Shown here: positions 9,401 to 14,251 of the stretch, one piece after another
How positions within the stretch are numbered: the first letter of the stretch is position 1
How the letters are laid out: each line of letters opens with the position of its first letter
Assembly: GCA_034429475.1 (NCBI GenBank)
Contig: DAOUGD010000068.1
Location: 1 to 34,607 of the forward strand
Origin: JAKQHY01 sp034429475
GTDB lineage: Bacteria > Chloroflexota > Anaerolineae > B4-G1 > SLSP01
Reading direction: 5' to 3'
Length of the DNA stretch: 34,607 nt
The notes under the pieces: generated by a model
Told to the model about the DNA's origin: nothing
The model's input: only the letters and a program-made list of their open reading frames with translations
Databases searched by the model: none
Position numbers and translations under genes: made by a program

Positions 9401-9951
9401 GTCACACGCCGCAGGAGATCGTCGCGCTGCTCAACGAGTACCTGCCGGTGGTGGTCGAGGCGGCGCAGCACCATCAAGGCACGGTCAACAAATTCGGCGG
9501 CGACAGCACGCTGGTCATCTATGGCGCGCCGCGTCCGCTGCAAGAGAGCGCGTACCAGGCCGTGCTCACCGCGCTGGAGATGCGGGCGAATCTGGCGCAA
9601 CTCAACACCAGATTAGCCGCGCGCGGTGAAGAGCCGATCCGCATCGGGGTGGGGATCAACACCGGCGTCGTGCTCGCGGGCGCGGTCGGCCCGCACGAGC
9701 GGCAGGAGTACACGGTCATCGGCGATACCGTAAATCTGGCGTCGCGCATTGAGGCGCTGAACAAGGAGTACCCGGAGCACGGCATCCTTATCAGTGGGGC
9801 GACCTACGAGGCATTGGGCCAGCATCGCGCTGAGTTCGTGTTTGCCGATTTGGGCGAACTTGGCATCCGCGGTAAGTCCGCGCCGGTGCACGTCTGGGCG
9901 GTGATGGCGACCGCGCCAACCGCCCCCGTCCCGCAACGGCCTGGTCAGTAA
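3427..9951 (+). CDS. Giant fusion: two FtsX/MacB permease modules plus membrane-bound class III adenylate cyclase
   Basis: A 2174-residue polypeptide. Residues about 38-704 form permease module 1, with FtsX domains ending 'LPAWQATRVAPLEALRESE' and around 'LGVVNTTLMSVNERAREFAL'. Residues about 737-1425 form module 2 with the same order ('LSPLEALREGE', 'LGSVNTTLVSLLERQRELAL'). Residues 1456-2174 form a receptor cyclase with TM segments near 1462-1483, 1632-1651, 1698-1720 and 1876-1897, two extracytoplasmic regions, HAMP-like segments and a class III catalytic domain. Catalytic positions are intact: metal D1982 (CDIRGFT) and D2026 (NKFGGD), adenine-contact K2022 and D2100 (IGDTVN), N2103 and R2107. 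The K/D pair predicts ATP as substrate. The ATG at 3427 is chosen for GAGGTG at 3418-3423. Modules are joined by in-frame heptamer arrays. The ATPase at 2099 is the likely partner. A fusion of exporter permeases with a cyclase is unusual. Confidence 0.85.
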   Translation: MTHANQKQKKRISYSVFRKNEPRSTDYGLRTTHYALRLAFRSLAQQKLRTFLSALAVALGAALIVAADVISGAILAVFSSPDLQTVGAGLFGQLKPMLTFLGGAVAAAAGFLVFNAFLMAVTQRRREFGALRAIGMTRRQVLSLVLFEAALVGGAGTLAGLLVGPLLGRGALYVLKAVGGPMFSAFGEQTVSPWAVLLAASVSLGVALLAALLPAWQATRVAPLEALRESESANQQTGKSKNHSHSAFHVLRTVLGVIILVALIFWFVPAPPGAWVQPPVDVYLTGAVLALWLLGWMLLLPDLIGAAARAARGPLTRLWGATGRLIADNLARGRLRVTLTVATLALGLTLIAGMSGFITFTFDELFRPTFQRTFDQEMFVVATFDPGEGVAGYANMKSLSLPAGLVETLRAVSGNRARVTAWRFTLAPELEFLLKDYFSFVFSPAEAWQNQGWVFRFTAGDWEQAQRWSEESPCLVLIAPLVAHNNAVALGDTFTVHAPGGEVLCRVAGVGQPYVNASIIIAHDLTPFAVGEPFALVVAPAPGVNRAALLADVQAATARYGELHIFDLNANADMILKVTGSLDDTFNAFLLLAIVAAALGVVNTTLMSVNERAREFALLRSLGATRRQVQALVVGEAALMGVLGGGLGLVIGVGIAVILPLTYGGNGFGLPDLNLWSAAAHTAHPALLNGLVGLLAAPLICAAAAYSVVRSSYSVFRKDALRPTQYGLRNTKYEIRLALHNLRARAARTLLSAFAVALGVAMLVATSVFRSGIEAAWTAGANKFAFITEVSNLTFGGVGLMMLSAAGFLIYNAFAMSVTQQQRQIGLLRAVGMTREQVLRLVLVEALFTGGLGTALGVLGGPLVGNGILSAMAYFGVETGRGRVAPGSVALALVMGLGISLLSALIPARRAARLSPLEALREGESADQRVSESARKRESEQADQRGSESAKRLRFTFHVSRLMLGLILLLPLWVYLIIAPPGVWTGYHQPWDYVLSAILLFVWWIGFVLATPALLGGVVRGLRVLMRRLSGGMGRLLGDNLGRAPERLSLTALTFAVGLMMMVSTGGFVSFGNEVMVGRIAAQALREQAWYIYPFNRVEGLGQLRGFQADAPALEPAIIAEVERLAAGRATVEPLYMVAVPEISSPFPGFPSLVVLEPEMLTRPSRFHMVEGDWDTALPLLRAGCGLLVSPAIAARYGAGVGDPITVTGRAGPVTCIVAATGAGGFAPMSFIGPGGFDLFIAPGASPDSLQVRPLAEAADAEIAALDADLRALPARYGADRVYISRPEDELKSITGTSDQLMQIMNGLLFLAVGAGALGSVNTTLVSLLERQRELALLRALGATRRQLTGLIVGESAITGLLGALLGMLAGWGTIAIYALTYGGVTFGLVDLPLWTAVAEVTWPALRGGLPGLVAAPVLAAIAAFFVVRSSYSVFRKDGQGSTQYGIRTTQYAIRMGLRERFVLGAAALLFFLMAGLVAAVVGHQERYMDDSARQLAGLMAQSQVQLLELELPDDATTLSLSALGGQIDAERLLSLQSLLADVGDIGLTAYTIADRDNVVLLSLNPREIGALAPPLENVTEAFAWSEREDEAWRIHATAPVRNAAGDVIGAVWMTFDMAWVQAALRELRGTLWAVGGGVSLAALILAWLLATPLVRATQQLAAHAAGVARGEYVPFARPRQRPLWEWITARTSLRARLTIALTCTLLLLVGSLEVVTLPIQRRHVEKTLLDGSTATLEWLGEMMSEALGQEALAPGDLGTDFSLDHLLTTAGTLDWSRLQALSEQNRPAALAYIALVGVDGGVRFSDQLALVGEQVGVSAVTETTARRWRNEEVWVVSTPLMRGRGGERVGVLQMALRRAEVEAFLDESRLFFRLAGLSAVLAGMLLAQVIGGAVAGPVRTLAAGTRRIAAGDLAVHFDVRGQDEVAQLAAAYNAMVAGLREREWLRDMFGRFVSQEVAEALRTGQVRLEGENRVVSVLFCDIRGFTARSERHTPQEIVALLNEYLPVVVEAAQHHQGTVNKFGGDSTLVIYGAPRPLQESAYQAVLTALEMRANLAQLNTRLAARGEEPIRIGVGINTGVVLAGAVGPHERQEYTVIGDTVNLASRIEALNKEYPEHGILISGATYEALGQHRAEFVFADLGELGIRGKSAPVHVWAVMATAPTAPVPQRPGQ
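3458..3538. repeat. Heptamer repeat hairpin B (start of permease gene)
   Basis: The left arm of CGTATTC/CGTATTT 7-mers and right arm of ACTACGG/ACTACGC 7-mers flank a short spacer (AAAAACGAACCACGCT). The array is translated as residues about 11-37 ('YSVFRKNEPRSTDYGLR' and on), immediately before 'LAFRSL', where a MacB-type permease would normally begin. Confidence 0.85.
4111..4183. repeat. Octamer array in permease module 1 linker
   Basis: Imperfect AGCGAATC 8-mers are followed by CGTTTCACGTTTTACG (7-mer TTTCACG). They are translated as 'ESANQQTGKSKNHSHSAF' directly after the FtsX end 'APLEALRES'. A longer array of the same type occupies the equivalent point of module 2 (6194-6312). Confidence 0.7.
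5539..5634. repeat. Heptamer repeat hairpin C, in-frame linker between the permease modules
   Basis: CGTAGTC, CGTAGTT and CGTATTC 7-mers, a spacer CGTAAAGAC, then CTACGCA/ATACGGA/ATACGAA 7-mers in inverted relation. Translated as residues about 705-736 ('YSVVRSSYSVFRKDALRPTQ' and on). The next residues, 'LALHNLRARAARTLLSA', look like the N-terminus of a separate permease gene. Confidence 0.88.
6194..6312. repeat. Octamer and heptamer arrays in permease module 2 linker
   Basis: About ten copies of AGCGAGTC/AGCGAGAA/AGCGGATC 8-mers (6194-6280) are followed by four TTTCACG 7-mers (about 6285-6312). They are translated as a charged Ser/Glu/Arg-rich linker ('SADQRVSESARKRESEQADQ') after 'LSPLEALREGE' and before the next membrane helix. 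Confidence 0.85.
7703..7791. repeat. Heptamer repeat hairpin D, in-frame linker between permease and cyclase modules
   Basis: Left arm CGTAGTC/CGTAGTT/CGTATTC x2, spacer CGTAAAGACGGACAAGG, right arm CTACGCA/ATACGGA x2/CTACGCA/ATACGCA/ATACGGA. Translated as residues about 1426-1455. It ends at an in-frame ATG (7792-7794, M1456, 'MGLRERFVLG') that looks like the original start of the cyclase gene. Confidence 0.88.
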
Positions 9952-10050
9952 CGCTCCTGCCGATCTGACGTTCGCCTCCGCCGTCGTGGTTGCGCCATCG
10001 GCTCAACCCGTCGGCTGGCTATATACTGGTGGTAGATGCGTTCACCATGA

Positions 10051-10083
10051 AAAAAGCCCAAAGTCAGTGACTCTGGGCTTTTT
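10051..10083. terminator. Intrinsic terminator after the cyclase gene
   Basis: AAAAAGCCCAAAGTCA (10051-10066) pairs with TGACTCTGGGCTTTTT (10068-10083) with one mismatch. The A-run and T-run make it usable in both directions. It lies 100 bp downstream of the permease-cyclase stop. Nothing coding is seen in 9952-10050. Confidence 0.8.
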
Positions 10084-10238
10084 AACTGGGGTCGTGGCCC
10101 TAGAACAGAGACGCCTGCTGCACGCCCAACGCGCCTGGATGATGACGGTGCATTGCTGGCGGGTACTGCCATTCTCAATCGGGGATAATTCCGGGTCTGG
10201 GCGGGGCGGGGGCAGTTGAAATTTTCTTCCGCGCGAGT

Positions 10239-10520
10239 ATGCTGGGGGGTGATAAATCTCACACTCTGACCGTCAATGTGGTCGGTCAGGGGACGGTCCG
10301 CCCGTCAGGCGGGGTGTATCTCGCCGGCGTCACGGTGACATTGACGGCGACGCCGGACACAGGCTGGCGCTTCGCCGCCTGGAGCGGCGCGGCGACCGGA
10401 ACGTTCTCCCAGACGCAGGTGGTGATGACGGCGGATCAGGTGGTCACCGCCACGTTTGCGCTCGTTGCGGACGCGCCGCGGCTTTACCTGCCGCTGGTTA
10501 TGCGGAATGCAGGATCATAA
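10239..10520 (+). pseudogene. 3' remnant of a secreted protein with (F/Y)LPLV(L/M)RN tail
   Basis: 93 codons from ATG 10239. The body reads as a bacterial beta-repeat module: 'HTLTVNVVGQGTVRPSGG', then 'GVTVTLTATPDTGWRFAAW', 'SGAATGTFSQTQVVMTADQ' and 'VVTATF', the pattern of extracellular Flg_new/divergent InlB-like repeats. It ends 'RLYLPLVMRNAGS'. Neither the ATG-initiated protein nor the in-frame sequence back to TGA 10143 shows a signal peptide, and no clear RBS precedes the ATG. The likeliest reading is the C-terminal end of a larger secreted protein whose 5' part is gone. The end matches the last residues of the giant surface protein (20494-30711). TTGAAA/TATGCT at 10216-10243 resembles a promoter but would start transcription inside the frame. 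Confidence 0.5.
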
Positions 10521-10555
10521 CCTTCCGGCAGCGGTAGCTCCAGACTTTTTCCCGA

Positions 10556-10584
10556 CGGGGGCGGCGTTTTTTGCGCCGCCCCCG
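10556..10584 (+). terminator. Strong GC hairpin downstream of the 10239-10520 fragment
   Basis: A perfect 11-bp inverted repeat, CGGGGGCGGCG (10556-10566) with CGCCGCCCCCG (10574-10584), has loop TTTTTTG. There is no T-tract after the stem, so termination would be weak. The right arm overlaps the -35 of the next promoter. Confidence 0.5.
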
Positions 10585-10599
10585 TTTGCGTGCTATACT
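10571..10599 (+). promoter_or_regulatory. Putative promoter: TTGCGC-N17-TATACT with extended -10
   Basis: The -35-like TTGCGC (10571-10576) is spaced exactly 17 bp from TATACT (10594-10599). TG at 10591-10592 makes an extended -10 (TGCTATACT). It lies 44 bp upstream of the truncated secreted-protein gene at 10644 and is the best-formed promoter seen in the window. Confidence 0.55.
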
Positions 10600-10643
10600 C
10601 TATTGTGAACGCGAATTTTCCCCCACTGATCAGGAGGGCTACG

Positions 10644-10781
10644 ATGAAATCCGGCAAAAATCTACTCCTCGCCTTAACGCTCATGGGATTAGCCTTTACC
10701 GCCGCCCCACTCACCGCGCGGCCGCAGCGTGTGCTGCACGTCCCCGGCGAGTATGCCGCCCTTAACATTCTCTTTTGGTAG
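10644..10781 (+). pseudogene. Truncated secreted protein: promoter, RBS and signal peptide only
   Basis: AGGAGG (10632-10637) precedes ATG 10644. The 45-residue product is a signal peptide ('MKSGKNLLLALTLMGLAFTA' then 'APLTA') followed by 'RVLHVPGEYAALNILFW' and a stop. 'VPGEYA' resembles the start of right-handed beta-helix proteins (VPGDYxTIQAAI), so the body of such a protein was probably lost just after this point. The promoter and RBS are intact, suggesting recent truncation. The palindromic repeat at 10831-11018 follows shortly and may mark the deletion. Confidence 0.5.
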
Positions 10782-10830
10782 AACCATGCCACCTTCGGTA
10801 ACATTTTACGTAAAAGAATACGGAGCAATA

Positions 10831-11018
10831 GCATGACTCTCCTGAAAAAAGGAGGGAGTTTCACGCAAAGGCGCAAAGCCGCAAAGATTTTTAAGATTGG
10901 ACTAAATTTTATAGCGTAAACCACGATTTTCAATAAAGAATATGAAGATGGCTCTGCATTTTCCTTGGCGTCTTTGCACCTTTGCGTGAAATAGTTAATT
11001 TCTTCAGCAGAGCCATAG
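10831..11018. repeat. Imperfect long palindrome with CGCAAAGG tandem arms
   Basis: TTTCACGCAAAGGCGCAAAG (from about 10859) is mirrored by GTCTTTGCACCTTTGCGTGAAA (ending about 10991). The symmetry extends outward to AGCATGACTCTCCTGAA (10832-10848) and CAGCAGAGCCATAGCATG (11005-11022), with mismatches. The arms contain an 8-bp period (GCGCAAAG-like). The roughly 60 bp between the arms is AT-richer. Together with 10782-10830, where nothing else is seen, this fills the gap before the coiled-coil gene. Confidence 0.7.
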
Positions 11019-11037
11019 CATGATCTGTATAACTCCA

Positions 11038-11043
11038 TATAAT
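11038..11043 (+). promoter_or_regulatory. Consensus -10 (TATAAT) before the coiled-coil gene
   Basis: A perfect TATAAT lies 40 bp upstream of ATG 11084. No convincing -35 is visible 16-18 bp upstream. It sits just beyond the palindromic repeat. Confidence 0.4.
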
Positions 11044-11083
11044 ACGCTCTTGGTGTTTATGACGGATATAGCGAGGTAATTGA

Positions 11084-12541
11084 ATGAAGAGAACAATGCG
11101 ATGTATCGTACAATTCTGGCTGGGGGTTATCATGGTGATCGGCCTGGCGACAACGCCGGGGATGGCTCTGCAACCGGCGCGCGCGGCAGCGTGCAATGCG
11201 ACGGCCATCATTTCCACCGACCGCACGCCGTTGCCCGCCGCCACGCCGCGCCCTGACCCTACCCCTACCGCCGCGCCGGCAACCGCGACGCCATCCGCCT
11301 TACCCACCGCTGCGCCAACGGCTACAGCGCCCGCGCGCACACCCACAGCAACGACGGCGTCCCAGTCGTCACAGGCCAGCGACACACCGGCAGCGCGGCC
11401 TTCCGGCACCCCGGCTCCGGCGGAGGCTGAGCCGACGAATGACGCGGGCAAATCGCCCTTCCTGCGCATTGCCATTGCCGGAGGGGTATGCTTGCTGTGC
11501 GGCGTAGGCTTCTTTCTCCTGGCGCGGCGCGGCGGACTCAAAGCTGCGCTGGCGGCGGCCTTCTCGATGAGTAAATGGCGCGTGCAGGGGCTAAAACTGG
11601 CGGCGGATATCAACGGCGTCGAAAAACAAAAGGCCAAAGCGATTGGCGAGTTGGGCGCCAAAGCCTGGCAACTCAAAATCCCGCATCCCGAATACACGCA
11701 AATCTATGAGGCGCTAGAACAGTTGGAGGCGGCGCAGGAGGCACAACGGGTGCAAATCACCGGATTGGAGCAGCAAGTGCAAGAGGTTAACCAGAAACAG
11801 GGACAACTCCAAACCCATTTTGGCGCCCAAATTAAGGATGAGCAGACGCAACGGCAGGACGCCCAGGAACGCTTGAATCGTTCCAAGGCCGCGCTCAAGA
11901 CAACCGAACAACAGTTACATCAAGTACAGAAACAGGTACAACAAACAACCGGCGAGATGCGCGTGCTTCAAAAACGGCTCACCGAACTTCAAAATTCCGA
12001 TACACCGGGGAAAGACGCCCAAATCCAGGCCGTCAACGACGCGCTGGCGACGTTGCAACAAGGTCTCTCCACGCTTGAGCCGCAACAGGCAGCGGTGCAA
12101 GCCACCTATGATCAACAACAAGCGGATCAGCAGCCCATTGTGGCAGAAGTGGCCGGGTGTGATGCCACCTTGAAGAAACTACAACAGGCGCTGCAAACAG
12201 CGTTGGAGCCGGGCGACAATGCCCTGAAATCGCTGGAAAAACAAATCAAAAGCGCCCAGGACACGCTCAAACAGTTAGGCCGCCAGCAACAGGAGCAGGT
12301 AGCGCTATTTGGCCCGCAAGTCAACATCGTGCGACCACCAGCGGCGACCCTCCAATCCGATTATGCGCACATTGATCAGGTCTCCCAGCAATTGGCCGCG
12401 CTCACCGCGCAGGATACGCTGGTCAAAGCGCGCCTGGCGACCTTGGATCAAAAGACTCTGTGGCGATTTTATGGGTTGGTTTTGTTGGCGATTGCGACCC
12501 TGGGTAGTCTTATCGTCATAGCGCTCAGTTTATTTTCGTAG
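11084..12541 (+). CDS. Membrane-anchored coiled-coil protein with Pro/Thr stalk (function unknown)
   Basis: 485 residues. An N-terminal signal-like segment (1-36, ending 'ARAAA') is followed by a Pro/Thr/Ala-rich stretch (about 48-120) that looks like an extracytoplasmic stalk. A transmembrane helix follows at about 126-147 ('FLRIAIAGGVCLLCG'). Next comes a long Gln/Leu-rich region (about 195-430) with strong coiled-coil character ('LEQQVQEVNQKQGQLQTHF', 'QVQQTTGEMRVLQKRLTELQ'). The chain ends with a second hydrophobic helix (about 463-484). The coiled coil would be cytoplasmic between two membrane anchors if the first segment is cleaved. GAGG (11073-11076) is seven bases before the ATG. I recognise no family. 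A structural, tethering or envelope-organising role would be a guess. The arfB gene follows after 32 bp. Confidence 0.8.
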   Translation: MKRTMRCIVQFWLGVIMVIGLATTPGMALQPARAAACNATAIISTDRTPLPAATPRPDPTPTAAPATATPSALPTAAPTATAPARTPTATTASQSSQASDTPAARPSGTPAPAEAEPTNDAGKSPFLRIAIAGGVCLLCGVGFFLLARRGGLKAALAAAFSMSKWRVQGLKLAADINGVEKQKAKAIGELGAKAWQLKIPHPEYTQIYEALEQLEAAQEAQRVQITGLEQQVQEVNQKQGQLQTHFGAQIKDEQTQRQDAQERLNRSKAALKTTEQQLHQVQKQVQQTTGEMRVLQKRLTELQNSDTPGKDAQIQAVNDALATLQQGLSTLEPQQAAVQATYDQQQADQQPIVAEVAGCDATLKKLQQALQTALEPGDNALKSLEKQIKSAQDTLKQLGRQQQEQVALFGPQVNIVRPPAATLQSDYAHIDQVSQQLAALTAQDTLVKARLATLDQKTLWRFYGLVLLAIATLGSLIVIALSLFS

Positions 12542-12573
12542 AGCCACGGCGTATTGAACTCTATCGTCTCCCT

Positions 12574-12993
12574 ATGAAAATCACCGCTACCCTCACGGTA
12601 GACGAAGCCGAACTACACTTCACCGCCGTTCACGCTTCCGGGCCGGGCGGCCAGCACGTCAACAAGGCGGCGACGGCCGTACAATTGCGCTTCGATGTAG
12701 CGCACTCACCGAGCCTGCCGGAGGATGTGCGCGCACGTTTGTTGGAACTGGCCGGCCAGCTTCTCACTCAAGAGGGTGTGTTGGTCATTGACGCCCGGCA
12801 GTATCGCTCCCAGACGCGCAACCGGGAAGACGCACGCCAGCGCCTCATCGCTTTGATCCGCGCAGCAGCGCGACCGCCCAACCCCCGGCAGCGGACGACG
12901 ATTCCGCGCGCCGCGCGCGCCCAACGCCGGCAGGACAAGCAGCGACGCAGCGCCGTTAAGCGGCTGCGAAGGCCGCCGGGGGAAGAAGTATAA
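12574..12993 (+). CDS. arfB: Alternative ribosome-rescue peptidyl-tRNA hydrolase ArfB (YaeJ/ICT1 family)
   Basis: A 139-residue RF-1-type hydrolase. The catalytic GGQ motif is G25-G26-Q27 in 'ASGPGGQHVNK', followed by the family-typical 'AVQLRFDV'. It keeps the short form that lacks the codon-recognition domain. The Arg/Lys-rich C-terminus ('RAARAQRRQDKQRRSAVKRL') is the tail that in ArfB threads into the empty mRNA channel of stalled ribosomes. It frees peptides from non-stop complexes by hydrolysing peptidyl-tRNA. 'QYRSQTRNREDA' is another family hallmark. No clear Shine-Dalgarno sequence precedes the ATG, so translation may depend on the upstream gene, 32 bp away. Confidence 0.93.
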   Translation: MKITATLTVDEAELHFTAVHASGPGGQHVNKAATAVQLRFDVAHSPSLPEDVRARLLELAGQLLTQEGVLVIDARQYRSQTRNREDARQRLIALIRAAARPPNPRQRTTIPRAARAQRRQDKQRRSAVKRLRRPPGEEV

Positions 12994-13031
12994 CGTCAAT
13001 CCTCAATGGCTAACGCTGGGAGGAAATCGCT

Positions 13032-13931
13032 ATGCCCTGGATGCTTAAGAACTACCGCTTTCGCGGGGAGACGCAGGAGTTGGACGCGGCGGCGCGCGCC
13101 ACTGCGCCCGGGCAGTTTATCGCCCTGACGGAGGGCTTCACGCATTACGAACTGGCCGGGCCGCCGGAGCACCCCGTCGTGGTGCTCATTCACGGCTTCT
13201 CCACCCCCTACTTCATCTGGGACCCGACGTTCGCCGGGCTGGTGGAAGCCGGTTGCCGCGTGCTGCGCTACGACCTGTTCGGGCGGGGCTACTCCGACCG
13301 GCCGGATGTAGTCTATGACCCGACCCTGTTCGACCGGCAACTGCGCGAATTGCTGGACGCGCTCGGATTGACCGCTCCCGTCAACCTCGTCGGGCTGTCT
13401 ATGGGCGGTGCGATTGCGGTGGGCTTCACCGCCCGGCATCCGGCGCGCGTGTGCCGCCTGGCCCTCATCGATCCGGCCGGACTGCCGCTGAGGGAAGCGC
13501 CGGGGACGAAGCTGGTGCGGGCGCCGTGGCTGGGCGAGTGGCTGTTCGACCATCTGGGGGAACGGCTGATTGTCGCCGGGTTGGCGAAGGACTTCGCCGT
13601 GCGCGACCGGTTGGAGGCGTTCGCGGCGCGGTATCGCGTCCAGATGCAGTATCGGGGTTTCCGGCGGGCGCTGCTTTCGACGCTGCGTCACGGCCCGATC
13701 ACCACGATGGCGGCGGCCTACCAGGAAGTGGGACACCAAACCTGCCCGGTGCTGCTCATCTGGGGGCGCGAAGATCGCACCGTGCCGTTTCCTATCAGTG
13801 AAAAAGTCCGGGCCGCCATCCCGCGTGCCGCATTCCACCCCATTGACCACTGTGGGCACATCCCGCACTACGAAAAGCCGGAGATCATCAACCCCTTGTT
13901 GACGGCGTTTTTCAGAGCCGAGGATCAATGA
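13032..13931 (+). CDS. Alpha/beta hydrolase
   Basis: A 299-residue alpha/beta-hydrolase fold enzyme. The oxyanion motif HGFS is at 54-57. The nucleophile elbow GLSMGG puts Ser at 123. The acid is D248 in 'WGREDRTVP' and the base is H276 in 'DHCGHIPHYEKP'. Strand motifs 'RVLRYDLFGRGYSDRP' and 'CRLALIDPAG' fit the MhpC/epoxide-hydrolase-like group. The substrate cannot be told: ester, lactone and C-C hydrolases share this pattern. No signal peptide is seen, so it is probably cytoplasmic. GGGAGG (13018-13023) supports ATG 13032. The gene starts 38 bp after arfB and could share its transcript. Confidence 0.9.
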   Translation: MPWMLKNYRFRGETQELDAAARATAPGQFIALTEGFTHYELAGPPEHPVVVLIHGFSTPYFIWDPTFAGLVEAGCRVLRYDLFGRGYSDRPDVVYDPTLFDRQLRELLDALGLTAPVNLVGLSMGGAIAVGFTARHPARVCRLALIDPAGLPLREAPGTKLVRAPWLGEWLFDHLGERLIVAGLAKDFAVRDRLEAFAARYRVQMQYRGFRRALLSTLRHGPITTMAAAYQEVGHQTCPVLLIWGREDRTVPFPISEKVRAAIPRAAFHPIDHCGHIPHYEKPEIINPLLTAFFRAEDQ

Positions 13932-13965
13932 ATCACACCCGAGGCGATGAACTCATGACGCTCGA

Positions 13966-14154
13966 TTTGAGCAGGTGCGCGGGCAAGTCGCCTTCTCGCC
14001 ACTGGGGTATTTCGTGTTTGATGACGCGGTGGTGGACAGGCAGTACGCGCGGGTATGGGATGCGACCGAAGTCCACCATGGTAAGACGCTCCATATCAAA
14101 GACTCCCCGCAAGGGCATCGGGTGAAACTTTTCCGGCGGGGGCTTTCTATATGA
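13966..14154 (+). pseudogene. Unidentified coding fragment after the hydrolase
   Basis: A 62-codon reading frame, open from a TGA at 13948 to TGA 14152-14154, gives a protein-like sequence: 'FEQVRGQVAFSPLGYFVFDD', then 'AVVDRQYARVWDATEVHHGK', 'TLHIKDSPQGHRVKLF'. It has no ATG or RBS. The ATG-started frame overlapping it (13928-14125) is Arg/Trp/Ser-rich and looks like a shadow. I read it as a 5'-truncated remnant of an unknown gene. Confidence 0.3.
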
Positions 14155-14251
14155 CCAGGAATACCAGGAGGCTCTGCCATCCCACCGCCAGAATGGTTTT
14201 GAGGCCTGCGCCGATTTTTCTCTTCATATTCGGCAGATACGTCTACCCGCT

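Noticed and set aside
8761..9600. 279-codon minus-strand open frame opposite the cyclase domain
   Set aside because: It is Arg/His/Gln-rich and lies antisense to a domain with all catalytic residues conserved; it is a GC-driven shadow frame.
9986..10027. Promoter TTGCGC (9990) with TATACT (10022)
   Set aside because: Spacing is 26 bp and the only thing downstream is the terminator at 10051-10083.
10484..11038. 184-codon open frame on the minus strand
   Set aside because: It reads through the palindromic repeat ('FTQRCKDAKENAE', 'IFAALRLCVKLPPF'), a familiar translation of short tandem hairpins, and overlaps two better-supported + strand features.
12996..13928. 310-codon minus-strand open frame opposite the alpha/beta hydrolase
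   Set aside because: The + strand frame has a complete catalytic triad and an RBS; the antisense frame is low-complexity Arg/Gln/Pro.
13928..14125. 65-codon ORF starting at the ATG overlapping the hydrolase stop
   Set aside because: Its translation is Arg/Ser/Trp-rich and unconvincing; an overlapping frame (13966-14154) looks more protein-like, so the region is treated as a remnant.
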